Shown: piece after piece, positions 1 to 8,287 of the stretch
How positions within the stretch are numbered: position 1 is the stretch's first letter
How the letters are laid out: each line of letters opens with the position of its first letter
DNA from: Nitrospira defluvii
Lineage (GTDB): Bacteria > Nitrospirota > Nitrospiria > Nitrospirales > Nitrospiraceae
Direction of reading: 5' to 3'
DNA length: 64,000 nt
NCBI GenBank assembly: GCA_011525625.1
Contig: WYAX01000024.1
Location: 1-64,000, forward strand
The notes under the pieces: generated by a model
Seen by the model: the letters and a program-made list of their open reading frames with translations, nothing else
The model's database searches: none
What the model was told of the DNA's origin: nothing
Position numbers and translations under genes: made by a program

Positions 1-829
1 CGGAATAACTGCCGACGTTCATGCTGGAGGTGTTGACGGACACGGTAATGGGATCGATTTCGGTCGTGATGGTCTGGGTGCTGCCGTACGGCGGATTCAG
101 GGCGGTCCAGGACTGACCGGCGCTGATGCTGTAGCTGCTTGGCTGCGTGCTGGACTTCTGGAGATTGAACACGCCGCTGGCCGTGCCGCCCTTCGGGGCG
201 GACAAAGACAAGGCCGCCGGGAAGGCTTGCAACAATGGCCTCAAGGACCCGCTCGGCGGCGGGGGGGGCGGTGTGGTGGACGGCGGCGGTGGAGGCGGCG
301 TCGTTGAAGGCGGGGGCGGCGGCGTCGTCGTTGAGGTTGGGGGGGGCGGCGGGGGCGGCGGCGTGCTGCCCGCGGCAGTGACGGTGGCCGTCACCGGAAT
401 GCGCCATGTCGTCGACACACCGGGTCCGGATTGTCCGATGTAGATCGTGCCTGAGTACGTACCGGCCGACAGACCCATGCTCGCCGTATTGACGGTGACG
501 GTGAGGGTGTCCGTTTCCGTGCTGATGGTCTGCGTGCTGCCATACGGGGGATTCAGCCAGATCCAGGACTGATTCGCGCTGATAAAATACGTATGCTGCG
601 CGGTATCCGATTTTTTTAAACTCAGAGTGCCGCTGGCCGTCCCACCCTGCGCAACGGTCAGCGAAAGAGCGCTCGGGGTGAATTGAATGTTCTGCGCGAA
701 CGCGATTGATGTGCCACCGACGAAATCACACCACCAGCACATCAGCATCAGGAGTATGAAGGAATGCAACGTATGGCGTTGCACGATGCGTGGTAAATGC
801 TGAACGGGTGTGGTGTGCAGTGACGTCAT
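1..829 (-). CDS. Secreted BACON-like repeat protein, partial (C-terminus beyond window)
   Basis: The frame is open from an ATG at 829 to the left edge of the window, so the C-terminus is missing. It encodes an N-terminal hydrophobic export signal (residues about 20-48, ending near SIAFAQ). A first Ig-like domain of about 110 residues contains QGGTASGTLSL, SWIWLNPPYGS and SAGTYSGTIYIG. A Pro/Thr linker (runs of P separated by STT) follows, then a second domain repeating GGTASGVFNLQKS and SWTALNPPYGS. This pattern resembles BACON-type domains of extracellular adhesins or carbohydrate-binding proteins. The linker is encoded by long C tracts prone to slippage. A canonical sigma-54 promoter lies 58 bp upstream. 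The exact function is unknown; an exported surface or matrix protein is the inference. Confidence 0.8.
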   Translation of the reverse strand, partial: MTSLHTTPVQHLPRIVQRHTLHSFILLMLMCWWCDFVGGTSIAFAQNIQFTPSALSLTVAQGGTASGTLSLKKSDTAQHTYFISANQSWIWLNPPYGSTQTISTETDTLTVTVNTASMGLSAGTYSGTIYIGQSGPGVSTTWRIPVTATVTAAGSTPPPPPPPPTSTTTPPPPPSTTPPPPPPSTTPPPPPPSGSLRPLLQAFPAALSLSAPKGGTASGVFNLQKSSTQPSSYSISAGQSWTALNPPYGSTQTITTEIDPITVSVNTSSMNVGSYS

Positions 830-886
830 AATCGATACTCCCTTAGGTAATCGTCCTGAAATGAAAAAGCGAATCGCTTGTTCGTG

Positions 887-902
887 AGCAACAGGCGTGC
901 CA
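887..902 (-). promoter_or_regulatory. Sigma-54 (RpoN) promoter
   Basis: On the minus strand the 16-mer TGGCACGCCTGTTGCT matches the -24/-12 consensus TGGCACG-N4-TTGCW. GG and GC are separated by the required 10 nt. It predicts a start near 875 and a leader of about 45 nt before the ATG at 829, so the BACON-domain gene would need an enhancer-binding activator. Confidence 0.75.
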
Positions 903-1042
903 CAAAGCGAGGATCCGGCGTTCTTCTTAGTAGATTGTCGGGACTAGCTCAGCGGAGTTCGGTGAGAATCCCGTCAGGAAATTCTGTCAGAGGGGACCCT
1001 AACGGATCGAAACCCAATAGGCAAGCAAAAATTTCATGCGCT

Positions 1043-1158
1043 CCCCGTACGTTTCGTAGGGAGGTATCCCGTAGAAATGCTCTGGGGAAAAATTTTCCCC
1101 CTGTAGGGTCTCGGCACTCGGTTGGACAAAACCGAATGTCGCAGGTGTGGACAACCTG
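1043..1158. other. Hairpin-rich intergenic segment (candidate structured RNA)
   Basis: The 434-bp gap 903-1336 has no convincing gene. It holds four consecutive inverted repeats: about 1044-1062 (CCCGTACG/CGTAGGG), 1084-1100 (GGGGAAAA/TTTTCCCC, perfect), 1119-1134 (CGGTT/AACCG, loop GGACAA) and 1142-1158 (CAGGT/ACCTG, loop GTGGACA). Two loops share the GGACA motif on the plus strand, and GGA trinucleotides are frequent in the region. No known riboswitch motif was recognised. Confidence 0.35.
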
Positions 1159-1232
1159 AAGGGGATTGCCCGAGGAAATGAGGTGTGGCGCGAAAGGGGT
1201 CATGGCAGTCTACCGGGACGTAGAGAAAGTTG

Positions 1233-1261
1233 TTGACCATCCTCGATAGGTACGGTATCAG
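1233..1261 (+). promoter_or_regulatory. Possible sigma-70 promoter for the outer-membrane protein
   Basis: TTGACC (1233-1238) and TATCAG (1256-1261) are separated by 17 bp, about 85 bp before the ATG at 1346. The -10 match is only 4 of 6. Confidence 0.3.
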
Positions 1262-1345
1262 TGGGCGCCCTGTTCCCGCTGTGATACGTAGTCTCGCGCT
1301 CATGCGGGACGGCGTATCCGCCCGGATAGGAAGGGAGTGCTGCAT

Positions 1346-2377
1346 ATGATTCCGTTGCGCGTTGTTCTCATGGCAGTCTGGGCAGTCCTGTTGTGCTCGG
1401 GACCGGATCCCGCAGGAGCCGAAGTGCCGGCAGCTCAATCCTCCTCTATTGCTCGCATCGACCTGAAGCTCACCGAATGGTTCAGCCAGGGTGAAACGAT
1501 CTGGAGCCATAATGCATCAGGACTGGACGCCAATCTCGGCAATCCGACCTCGAAGCTTAAATACAAAGATACCGGCACCAACATGACCGAAATCAGCGGG
1601 AAGGTGCTGTTGAAAAACAAGATGTTTGTGCGCGGGGTGTTCGGGTACGGGGCGGTCGGGGGCGGGCGTCTCACCGACGACGACTTTCTCAGCGCGCAAG
1701 GAGCGGCCTCTCAAGGGGCGACCGTGAGCGGGGAACACCGGTTTTCGCGCACGTTCAGCGACATCGACGGGGACCAGGTCTGGTATTTGACCGGAGATCT
1801 CGGCGGAACGGCCCATACCTTCCAAGACAACAAGGGCAGCCTGGGAGTGTTCGCCGGTTTGCAGTATTGGCGGGAACGCCATGTGGCGACGGGAGTGACC
1901 CAGGCGGAATGTACCACGGCTTCAGCACCGAGTTCGCAATTCCGCTGCTCCCCTGTCGGCACGGTCGGGTTTCGCAATCAGGCCGTGATTACGAATACGG
2001 CCACCTGGTTCTCCGGTCGTGTCGGTGGTGAATTGGAATATAAACTCGATCCGCGGGTGACGATCGAGGCCAAGGTCGCGCTGCTGTTCTCGTATCTGAA
2101 CAACGAAGACGTGCATCATCTTCGGACCGATCTGGCCCAGGATCCGAGTTTCAGGATGGTCGGTTTTGGGGTGGGCACCGATACGGACCTGAATCTGCGA
2201 GTCAGGATTTGGGAACGTCTCTACCTGACAGGTGGCTACCGAGTCTGGTGGAATCGGGTCGTGGCAGGGGATCAGTGGAAGCTCTATGGCTCGGACGGAT
2301 CTAGCAGCACGGCTTCCCTGACGCAATTCCAGACGCTGAGACATGGACCCACCGTGGGACTCACCTATACCTTCTAG
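1346..2377 (+). CDS. Outer-membrane beta-barrel protein
   Basis: A 343-residue protein starts with a clear Sec signal peptide (MIPLRVVLMAVWAVLL, cleavage near PAGA|EV). Alternating polar/hydrophobic strands with many aromatic and glycine residues follow, ending in GPTVGLTYTF; the C-terminal aromatic Phe is typical of BamA-recognised barrels. The ATG at 1346 is preferred over an in-frame GTG at 1337 because AAGGGA lies about 9 nt upstream of the ATG, while the GTG would have no spacing. The family was not identified. It could be a porin or a strain-specific surface barrel. It stands alone between divergent and convergent neighbours. Confidence 0.75.
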   Translation: MIPLRVVLMAVWAVLLCSGPDPAGAEVPAAQSSSIARIDLKLTEWFSQGETIWSHNASGLDANLGNPTSKLKYKDTGTNMTEISGKVLLKNKMFVRGVFGYGAVGGGRLTDDDFLSAQGAASQGATVSGEHRFSRTFSDIDGDQVWYLTGDLGGTAHTFQDNKGSLGVFAGLQYWRERHVATGVTQAECTTASAPSSQFRCSPVGTVGFRNQAVITNTATWFSGRVGGELEYKLDPRVTIEAKVALLFSYLNNEDVHHLRTDLAQDPSFRMVGFGVGTDTDLNLRVRIWERLYLTGGYRVWWNRVVAGDQWKLYGSDGSSSTASLTQFQTLRHGPTVGLTYTF

Positions 2378-2555
2378 CTCTCAAACTCACAGTCTCCCCT
2401 CACGTGGCCGTCGGCCTGTTCACCTTCGCGGCGTTTGTCTCTCAGTCGTACCAACGAGCTGAGAGCCGGATACTCAATGAAGAAGTGTTCCGAGCCACTC
2501 AGGCTCTCGCATAAGCCATATGCCATCAGCTCATTCCGCTCCCGCGTCTGCGCGT

Positions 2556-3626
2556 TCATCGTGAGCGAGAGGAGCCGGTTTCTTCTTCGTACTCCGCAAA
2601 GAGGCGCTTCGCTTCCGGGTGCAGGAGGTAGGGTTGGCCGTAGGGGATTCCGGCCGTTCTGAACAGAGGCGTGAGTTTTTCATTGGGATGCAGGTAGCCG
2701 GCGCGCAGGGGCACCGACCGCTTCGTGTGACGGATGAGCGAGCAGGGCGTGGGGCGAATGGCGGTCAACCAATCGGCGATGTCCTGCGGATTCCCGATCG
2801 AGGCGGAGAGCAGCAGCAAACGAGCCTGGGCTGGACAGAAAATCAGCGTCTCCTCCCACACCACCCCACGTTCGGGATCTGCCAAGTACTGCGATTCGTC
2901 CATGATGACCAGACCGAGCGTGTCCAGGCGCACATCGATTTCGCCTCCGGCTGCATCGTACAGGAGGTTCCTGAGTATTTCCGTGGTCATGATGAGCAGA
3001 GGAGCCTGAGCGTGCTCTCGTCGATCGCCGGTCAGAATGCCCACCTGTCCTGGGCCGAACAACCGTGAGAATTCGGTGAACTTCGTGTTGGAGAGCGCTT
3101 TGAGCGGCGACGTGTAGATCACGGTGCGGTTGTCCTGCATCGCCCGTTTCGTGGCTTCGATGGCCACATAGGTTTTTCCGCTCCCGGTCGGGACGCTCAC
3201 GACGACATCGGTTTCCGCCAGGCGCGCCAGGGCTTCAACTTGCCAGGTGTCCGGCACGAAGGGCTGCGGTGAGGGAACGCCGAGGCCCGACAACCACTCG
3301 TGGAGCGAAACCGGTGGCTCATGGTGGCCGTGCTCTTCCGCTTTGTGCGGCCGTTGGCCGGCTTGGGGCGGGGCCGGTCTCGTGTGGGGAGCGGCAGGTC
3401 TTGGTTTCGAGGCCGGCGTGGCCTGTTCTCGGCTGGTGCGTTCGTCAATGAGCGCCAGCAGATCCGACTCCAATCCCGGGCGATTCTCGGCAGAGGCCTG
3501 AAGCAGCAGATCCACGAGCTTGCGTTTGCCGGAGCGGAAGTGCCGGCTGATCCGCCCTCGTGCCAGTCGGTGGAGCAGGGCGACCGGTTGTTGCAGCAGC
3601 AAGGCTTCGAGTTCGTGCGTCGTCAC
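2556..3626 (-). CDS. Ski2-like superfamily 2 helicase, RecA1 half (separate gene)
   Basis: This 356-residue protein carries only the first RecA domain of a Ski2/Mtr4-type RNA helicase. It has a Q-motif-like PDTWQVEAL (about 125-133), Walker A VPTGSGKT (145-152), motif Ia SPLKALSNTK, GILTGDR, TTEILRN, Walker B DESQ (243-246) and motif III SAS (274-276). It ends at EYEEETGSSRSR, just where RecA2 would begin. A charged, Pro-rich extension of about 100 residues precedes the domain. The start is a GTG overlapping the upstream stop (GTGA), with GGAGG about 8 nt before, which implies translational coupling. Motifs IV-VI are encoded by the preceding gene, so the two products presumably form one ATPase. 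Confidence 0.85.
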   Translation of the reverse strand: MTTHELEALLLQQPVALLHRLARGRISRHFRSGKRKLVDLLLQASAENRPGLESDLLALIDERTSREQATPASKPRPAAPHTRPAPPQAGQRPHKAEEHGHHEPPVSLHEWLSGLGVPSPQPFVPDTWQVEALARLAETDVVVSVPTGSGKTYVAIEATKRAMQDNRTVIYTSPLKALSNTKFTEFSRLFGPGQVGILTGDRREHAQAPLLIMTTEILRNLLYDAAGGEIDVRLDTLGLVIMDESQYLADPERGVVWEETLIFCPAQARLLLLSASIGNPQDIADWLTAIRPTPCSLIRHTKRSVPLRAGYLHPNEKLTPLFRTAGIPYGQPYLLHPEAKRLFAEYEEETGSSRSR

Positions 3627-5485
3627 GGCAGTTCCTCCAGCACGCCTCGACGCATCGCGGCAATGGCTTTCTCGGCCGACTCCGCCAGCGAAGGATGGGT
3701 GCTTTTCAACGTCTTGAGTTGGGATAAGAACTCGATAGTCCTCGCGAACAATCGGAACATGTCGCCTTCCGCCATGGTGGTCAATCGAGCGAGCCCGATC
3801 CACGTGAGCGCCTGATCCGCCACCCACCGTTCGGTCAGTGCCGCCACGTCGGCGCGGAGCATCGGCGGAGTTTCATGCGGGGCGAGGCTTTCCGCCAGTT
3901 TGCGGACCTGGAAGAGGAGCGTGACCAGTCCCGCGCTGCCACGCGGAAAGGAGCCGGGGCGATCGTCGTCATGAGCGATGCTTGCCATCACGGCTGCCAG
4001 CAAGGGAGGATCGATGGCGCCGAAGGCTTCTGCGCGAATCAGCTCCGTGATGAGCAGCGAGTGATCGATGCGGATCAGTCGCGCCCATTCACCGTCGGCG
4101 GTGAGTTGAGCCTGGGCGTTCAGGTAACCGAATCGCTCCAGGACATCGATTCGTTCTTGAAAGCGGTGCCACAGGCTCGTTTGGAGCGCTTGAATCGACT
4201 TCATGTGCCGCTGGATCTCCTGGCGCACCCGCGAGGCGCGGGGGAAATCGCGCTGGCACGCCTGCCGCGAGGGGCAGGTGGGGCAGGCGAAATCGCCCAG
4301 TGTTTGCACGATGGAGCTGTCGAGCGGGGCCTCTTCGTTCTGGTGTGTCAGGATCGGCAGGATGGGCAGCCTCGGCGGGAGATCGGCCAGGTGGTGCGTT
4401 AACTGGTCCAGCGACTGCGCCGTACACCATGGATAGGATGAGGCTTCCTCGCAATCGAACGTGCGATCGAAGACCTGCGTGACAATGGACGCGGGACACT
4501 CGTTCAGAGAACCACCCTCCCGTAGGAGCGTGACCATCGGTGCATGCTGGCCTTTGCTGCGATACTGGCGAAGAATGATGCCGCGTCCGCGCACCAGTCC
4601 CACCACTCGCCCCGGAGTGAGGAAGTGCATCCGGGCTGCGATCTCCGGTGATTCCTGTTTCGCGAAGGGGCTGCGGGGTTTTTTCCGTTTGCGCGCTTGC
4701 TCAAAGACCTGCCATTGCGTGATCCAGTCAGAGCAGACGCGCGGACCGAACGGCTCCATTTCCGCCCGCAGGCCGTCGAGTTTGGTTTCGAGCACCGCCG
4801 TGCGCTGATTCAACTGAAATTGGGCGAAGCTCTTGGCCAGGATGGATTGAATCTGTTCGCGCGGGTGCGCCTTGAGCAGGTTCAACACCATCGGGTACGT
4901 GATCACAAACTGACTGTGGATGGCCTCCGGCTGCCCGGTGAGGCCCTTGGTCAGGACCGTCAGGTCGATGTAGGGAGACGGTGTGATGACCGCGAATCCG
5001 ACGAGGTCCTTGCCGCGGCGGCCGGCGCGGCCGGCCAACTGCTGGATTTCGCTTGCCGTCAGGTCGGTAAAATCGCGCGCCTTGCGGATGCTGGATTGCG
5101 TCACGACGACGGTGCGGGCGGGAAAGTCCACACCGGCGGCCAGCGTGGTCGTTGCAAAGACGGCGTCGAGGGAGCCGGTGCGCATCAACTCTTCCACGGC
5201 GATCTTCCACGACGGCAGGTGCCCGGCATGGTGCGCGGCCACGCCGATGCGTTGGACCGTCTCGATCAGGGGATGTTCCGCAATGCTGGGATATTGTTCG
5301 ATGACCTGAGCCAGGACGCGGGCGATCTGCTCCTGTTGCGTCTTCGGCAGGGTGACTTGACTGCGCTCGAACGATTGCATCGCTTCGTCGCAGGCCCGTC
5401 TCGAGGTGAGAAAGATGATCGCAGGGGTAAGGTGTCGTTGGCGGAGAGTCGCGACCAGATCAACCGGATGGATCGACGGCGGCAT
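3623..5485 (-). CDS. Ski2-like superfamily 2 helicase, RecA2 and C-terminal half (separate gene)
   Basis: This 620-residue protein begins directly with the second RecA domain: AIIFLTSRRACDEA (about 22-35), AAHHAGHLP (83-91), motif V ATTTLAAGVDFPA (111-123) and motif VI QLAGRAGRRG (149-158). A long alpha-helical and winged-helix-like C-terminal part contains a cysteine cluster (CPTCPSRQAC). There is no Walker A or B. It starts inside the end of glgC (26-bp overlap, AAGGGA upstream of the ATG) and is coupled by GTGA to the downstream RecA1 gene. The genes therefore stand in the opposite order to the domains of a normal helicase. An RNA-processing or turnover role is inferred from family membership. 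Confidence 0.85.
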   Translation of the reverse strand: MPPSIHPVDLVATLRQRHLTPAIIFLTSRRACDEAMQSFERSQVTLPKTQQEQIARVLAQVIEQYPSIAEHPLIETVQRIGVAAHHAGHLPSWKIAVEELMRTGSLDAVFATTTLAAGVDFPARTVVVTQSSIRKARDFTDLTASEIQQLAGRAGRRGKDLVGFAVITPSPYIDLTVLTKGLTGQPEAIHSQFVITYPMVLNLLKAHPREQIQSILAKSFAQFQLNQRTAVLETKLDGLRAEMEPFGPRVCSDWITQWQVFEQARKRKKPRSPFAKQESPEIAARMHFLTPGRVVGLVRGRGIILRQYRSKGQHAPMVTLLREGGSLNECPASIVTQVFDRTFDCEEASSYPWCTAQSLDQLTHHLADLPPRLPILPILTHQNEEAPLDSSIVQTLGDFACPTCPSRQACQRDFPRASRVRQEIQRHMKSIQALQTSLWHRFQERIDVLERFGYLNAQAQLTADGEWARLIRIDHSLLITELIRAEAFGAIDPPLLAAVMASIAHDDDRPGSFPRGSAGLVTLLFQVRKLAESLAPHETPPMLRADVAALTERWVADQALTWIGLARLTTMAEGDMFRLFARTIEFLSQLKTLKSTHPSLAESAEKAIAAMRRGVLEELP

Positions 5486-6698
5486 GCAGTTTCATTCCCT
5501 TTGAAATGACCACCAATCCGGAATCGGTGACTTTGAAACGTTGACGATCCGCGGCCGGGTCGAAGCCGATCACGGTGTTTGGCGGAATGATGACATCCTT
5601 GTCGATAATGGCGCGGCGGATACGGGCATGTTCGCCGATCACCACGTTTTCCATCACCACCGATTCCCGCACATCTGCATGGTCATGGACCCGGACATGC
5701 GGCGACAATACCGAGTTCTGGACACGTCCGCCGGAAATGATGCAGCCGCCGCAGACGATGGAGTCCAACGCCACTCCCATGCGGCCGCCCTGAAAGTCCT
5801 GGGCGAACACGAACTTGGCGGGTGGAAACTGCCCCTGGTAGGTGCGGATCGGCCAATGCTCATCGTAGAGATTGAATTGCGGATCGACGGAGACCAAATC
5901 CATATTGGCCTCCCAATAGGCGTCGAGCGTGCCGATGTCCCGCCAGTATTTCACCGCCTTCTTGTTTTCGTCCTGAAATTTGAAGGCGTAGACGCGGCAT
6001 TCTTTGATCATCCGGGGGATGATGTTCTTGCCGAAATCATGCTTCGTGCCTTCTTTGGCATCTCTGATCAATTGTTCGCGCACGACCTCCGTGCGGAATA
6101 AGTAGATGCCCATGGAGACGAACGCCTGACTCGGGTCCCCGGGAATGTGCATCGGGCGTTCGGGTTTTTCGTCGAAGCTCAAAATTCGCCGGTCTTCATC
6201 CACTGCGATCACGCCGAAGCGGTTCGCTTCCGCCAGCGGGGTTTCGATCGCACCGACGACGGCATCGGCCTGCTTCTCAATCAGCAGGTTGTACATGTCG
6301 GCATAGTTCATCTTGTAGATGTGATCGCCGGCCAGCACCAGGAGGAACTCGGGATGGTCGTTGTCGAGGAGGAACAGATTTTGATAGACCGCGTCCGCCG
6401 TGCCGCGATACCACTCTTCGCTGATGCGCTGCTGGGGAGGCACCGAGACGATGTATTCGCCCAGCTCGGGGTTGAGAATGTTCCAACCCGTGCGGATATG
6501 GCGATCGAGGGAGTGCGATTTGTACTGAATCAACACGGCCATCTGCCGCAGGCCGGAGTTCAGGCAATTGCTGAGTGTGAAATCGATGATGCGATATTTT
6601 CCGCCGAAGGGGACTGCGGGTTTTGCGCGTTGGTCCGTGAGAGGTTGGAGGCGTTCACCCTTTCCTCCTGCCAGGACCATGGTGAAGATGTTCGCCAT
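5460..6698 (-). CDS. glgC: Glucose-1-phosphate adenylyltransferase
   Basis: GlgC makes ADP-glucose from ATP and glucose-1-phosphate, the committed step of bacterial glycogen synthesis. The 412-residue length is normal. It has the nucleotidyltransferase signature LAGGKGERLQPLT near the N-terminus, AKPAVPFGGKYRIIDF, the WYRGTADAVYQN motif, VLAGDHIYKMNY and FDEKPERP. The C-terminal left-handed beta-helix contains GGCIISGGRV. It is the first gene of the minus-strand operon with the split helicase, overlapping the next gene by 26 bp. No glycogen synthase or branching enzyme lies in the window. Confidence 0.97.
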   Translation of the reverse strand: MANIFTMVLAGGKGERLQPLTDQRAKPAVPFGGKYRIIDFTLSNCLNSGLRQMAVLIQYKSHSLDRHIRTGWNILNPELGEYIVSVPPQQRISEEWYRGTADAVYQNLFLLDNDHPEFLLVLAGDHIYKMNYADMYNLLIEKQADAVVGAIETPLAEANRFGVIAVDEDRRILSFDEKPERPMHIPGDPSQAFVSMGIYLFRTEVVREQLIRDAKEGTKHDFGKNIIPRMIKECRVYAFKFQDENKKAVKYWRDIGTLDAYWEANMDLVSVDPQFNLYDEHWPIRTYQGQFPPAKFVFAQDFQGGRMGVALDSIVCGGCIISGGRVQNSVLSPHVRVHDHADVRESVVMENVVIGEHARIRRAIIDKDVIIPPNTVIGFDPAADRQRFKVTDSGLVVISKGMKLHAAVDPSG

Positions 6699-6832
6699 AG
6701 AGTGGCCGATTGTAGCAGGACGACGAGGGAATAGAAAGGACGCAGAATGATTGACTTCAACTCGATCTCAGTCGATACTACGATCAACGCGCAACCCCGA
6801 CAGCAGCTCGGGCTCACGATGAAGGAGCGGAC

Positions 6833-7111
6833 ATGAAGAAGCAGAATGCCCGTCCGGCGGCCATGAAACCGGCCATTGAGCCGGCCAATCCGATGATGGA
6901 AATGGTGTGGCGACTCGAGCGATTGGAGCGGCAAGTGCAGCGGCTGTCGGAACTCGTGCGTAATCATGCCGAGGACAACGATCGGCTCGTGCGGATCGTG
7001 GCGGAAGACCGCGATGTGATCCGGCGGGAACTCTTGCGGAAACACGAACACCGCGTGCGCGTGCGAAAGCATCTGCGCGACGTGAGCTCTAAAGTCGGCG
7101 TAGAGCCGTGA
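6833..7111 (+). CDS. Small coiled-coil protein upstream of potABCD
   Basis: A 92-residue, highly charged protein has a strong AAGGAG ribosome-binding site. Residues about 20-70 form a predicted coiled coil (MVWRLERLERQVQRLSELV and following heptads). There is no signal peptide or membrane segment. It ends 3 nt before the potA start codon, so it is probably co-transcribed with the polyamine transporter. The family is unrecognised; a link to transport is suggested by position only. Confidence 0.65.
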   Translation: MKKQNARPAAMKPAIEPANPMMEMVWRLERLERQVQRLSELVRNHAEDNDRLVRIVAEDRDVIRRELLRKHEHRVRVRKHLRDVSSKVGVEP

Positions 7112-7114
7112 GCC

Positions 7115-8287
7115 GTGACCGCCGATACGGCGGTCCGAAGTCAGCCCTCGATGGCCACCTTTTCCACCCCTCCCGTCATCGCGTCTTGTTCCTCCAGTTC
7201 CTCCGTACCGCCGACCATTGAAATTCAGGGCATCGTGCGCCGTCACGGGGCGGTCACGGCCGTGGATCGTGTCAGTTTCGAGGTGCGCCGGGGCGAATTT
7301 TTTTCCATCCTCGGTCCCAGCGGCGCGGGCAAGACTTCTGTCCTGCGTATGCTGGCCGGCTTTGAAGATCCGGACGACGGCGACGTGCGGATCGACGGGC
7401 GGTCCATGCTGGGGGTTCCGCCGAACCGGCGGCCTGTCAATCTGGTCTTTCAATCCTATGCGCTGTTTCCGCATCTCACCGTCAAAGACAATGTGGCATT
7501 CGGCCTCAAAATGCGGCGAGTTCCCGCCGGGCAGATTGATGAGGAGGTGCGGCACGCGCTCGCGATGGTCAAGCTGGTCGGCAAGGAGTCGCGAAAGCCG
7601 GGGCAGTTATCCGGCGGCGAGCAGCAGCGGGTCGCCCTTGCCAGGGCGCTGGTGAATAAACCGGCGGTCGTGTTGCTTGACGAGCCGCTGGCGGCGTTGG
7701 ATCAACAATTGCGCCAGGCGATGCAGGTTGAGCTGAAATCCATCCAGGAGCAGGCGGGATTGACCTGTGTCTGCGTCACGCATCATCAGGAAGAGGCGAT
7801 GATGATGTCGGATCGGATCGCCGTCATGCACCAGGGACGTATGTGGCAGGTGGGAACGCCTCGTGAGGTCTATGCCCGACCGTGCAACCTGTTTGTCTCG
7901 CGATTTCTCGGGGTGTCGAACGAATTGCCTGGTCGCCTGGGTGACCGGGTGGGGGAGGATCGTCTGTTTCATCCCACCGACAGCGACCTGCCTCCATTGC
8001 TGCTGCGGACCGAACCCACGGAACCGCCCGGTCGCCTCGCGACCCTGTCGCTGCGGCCGGAACAGCTCCGCATATCGCGCGACCGACCGGCCGATGCCTG
8101 TCCCCTGTTGTCCGGCCGTATCGACAAGACGCTGTTTGCCGGAAGCGAAACGAAATATCTGATAAGGATCGGCCGGGAGAGCCTCTGGGAGGCCAGGACG
8201 AGCGGCTCCGAGACACCGGCCCTGACGCCCGGCGAGCACATCTTTCTCCACTGGGCTTCGTCCGATGGGCGATTATTTTTCGAGTGA
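7115..8287 (+). CDS. potA: Spermidine/putrescine ABC transporter ATPase
   Basis: The cytoplasmic ATPase of a polyamine importer. It has Walker A GPSGAGKT (about residue 68), Q-loop FQSYALFPHLTV, signature LSGGEQQRVALARAL, Walker B VVLLDEPLAALD, H-loop VCVTHHQEEA and a C-terminal TOBE-like region. The length of 390 residues is typical. The first usable start is the GTG at 7115; an ATG at 7151 is an alternative, and neither has a strong ribosome-binding site. It overlaps potB by 4 nt (GTGA). Confidence 0.93.
   Translation: MTADTAVRSQPSMATFSTPPVIASCSSSSSVPPTIEIQGIVRRHGAVTAVDRVSFEVRRGEFFSILGPSGAGKTSVLRMLAGFEDPDDGDVRIDGRSMLGVPPNRRPVNLVFQSYALFPHLTVKDNVAFGLKMRRVPAGQIDEEVRHALAMVKLVGKESRKPGQLSGGEQQRVALARALVNKPAVVLLDEPLAALDQQLRQAMQVELKSIQEQAGLTCVCVTHHQEEAMMMSDRIAVMHQGRMWQVGTPREVYARPCNLFVSRFLGVSNELPGRLGDRVGEDRLFHPTDSDLPPLLLRTEPTEPPGRLATLSLRPEQLRISRDRPADACPLLSGRIDKTLFAGSETKYLIRIGRESLWEARTSGSETPALTPGEHIFLHWASSDGRLFFE

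Noticed and set aside
4697-5509. 270-codon open frame on the plus strand
   Set aside because: Lies fully antisense to the helicase RecA2 gene and shows no domain or ribosome-binding site; a product of high GC content.
6560-7555. 331-codon minus-strand frame across glgC start and potA
   Set aside because: Overlaps three well-supported genes and encodes no recognisable protein.
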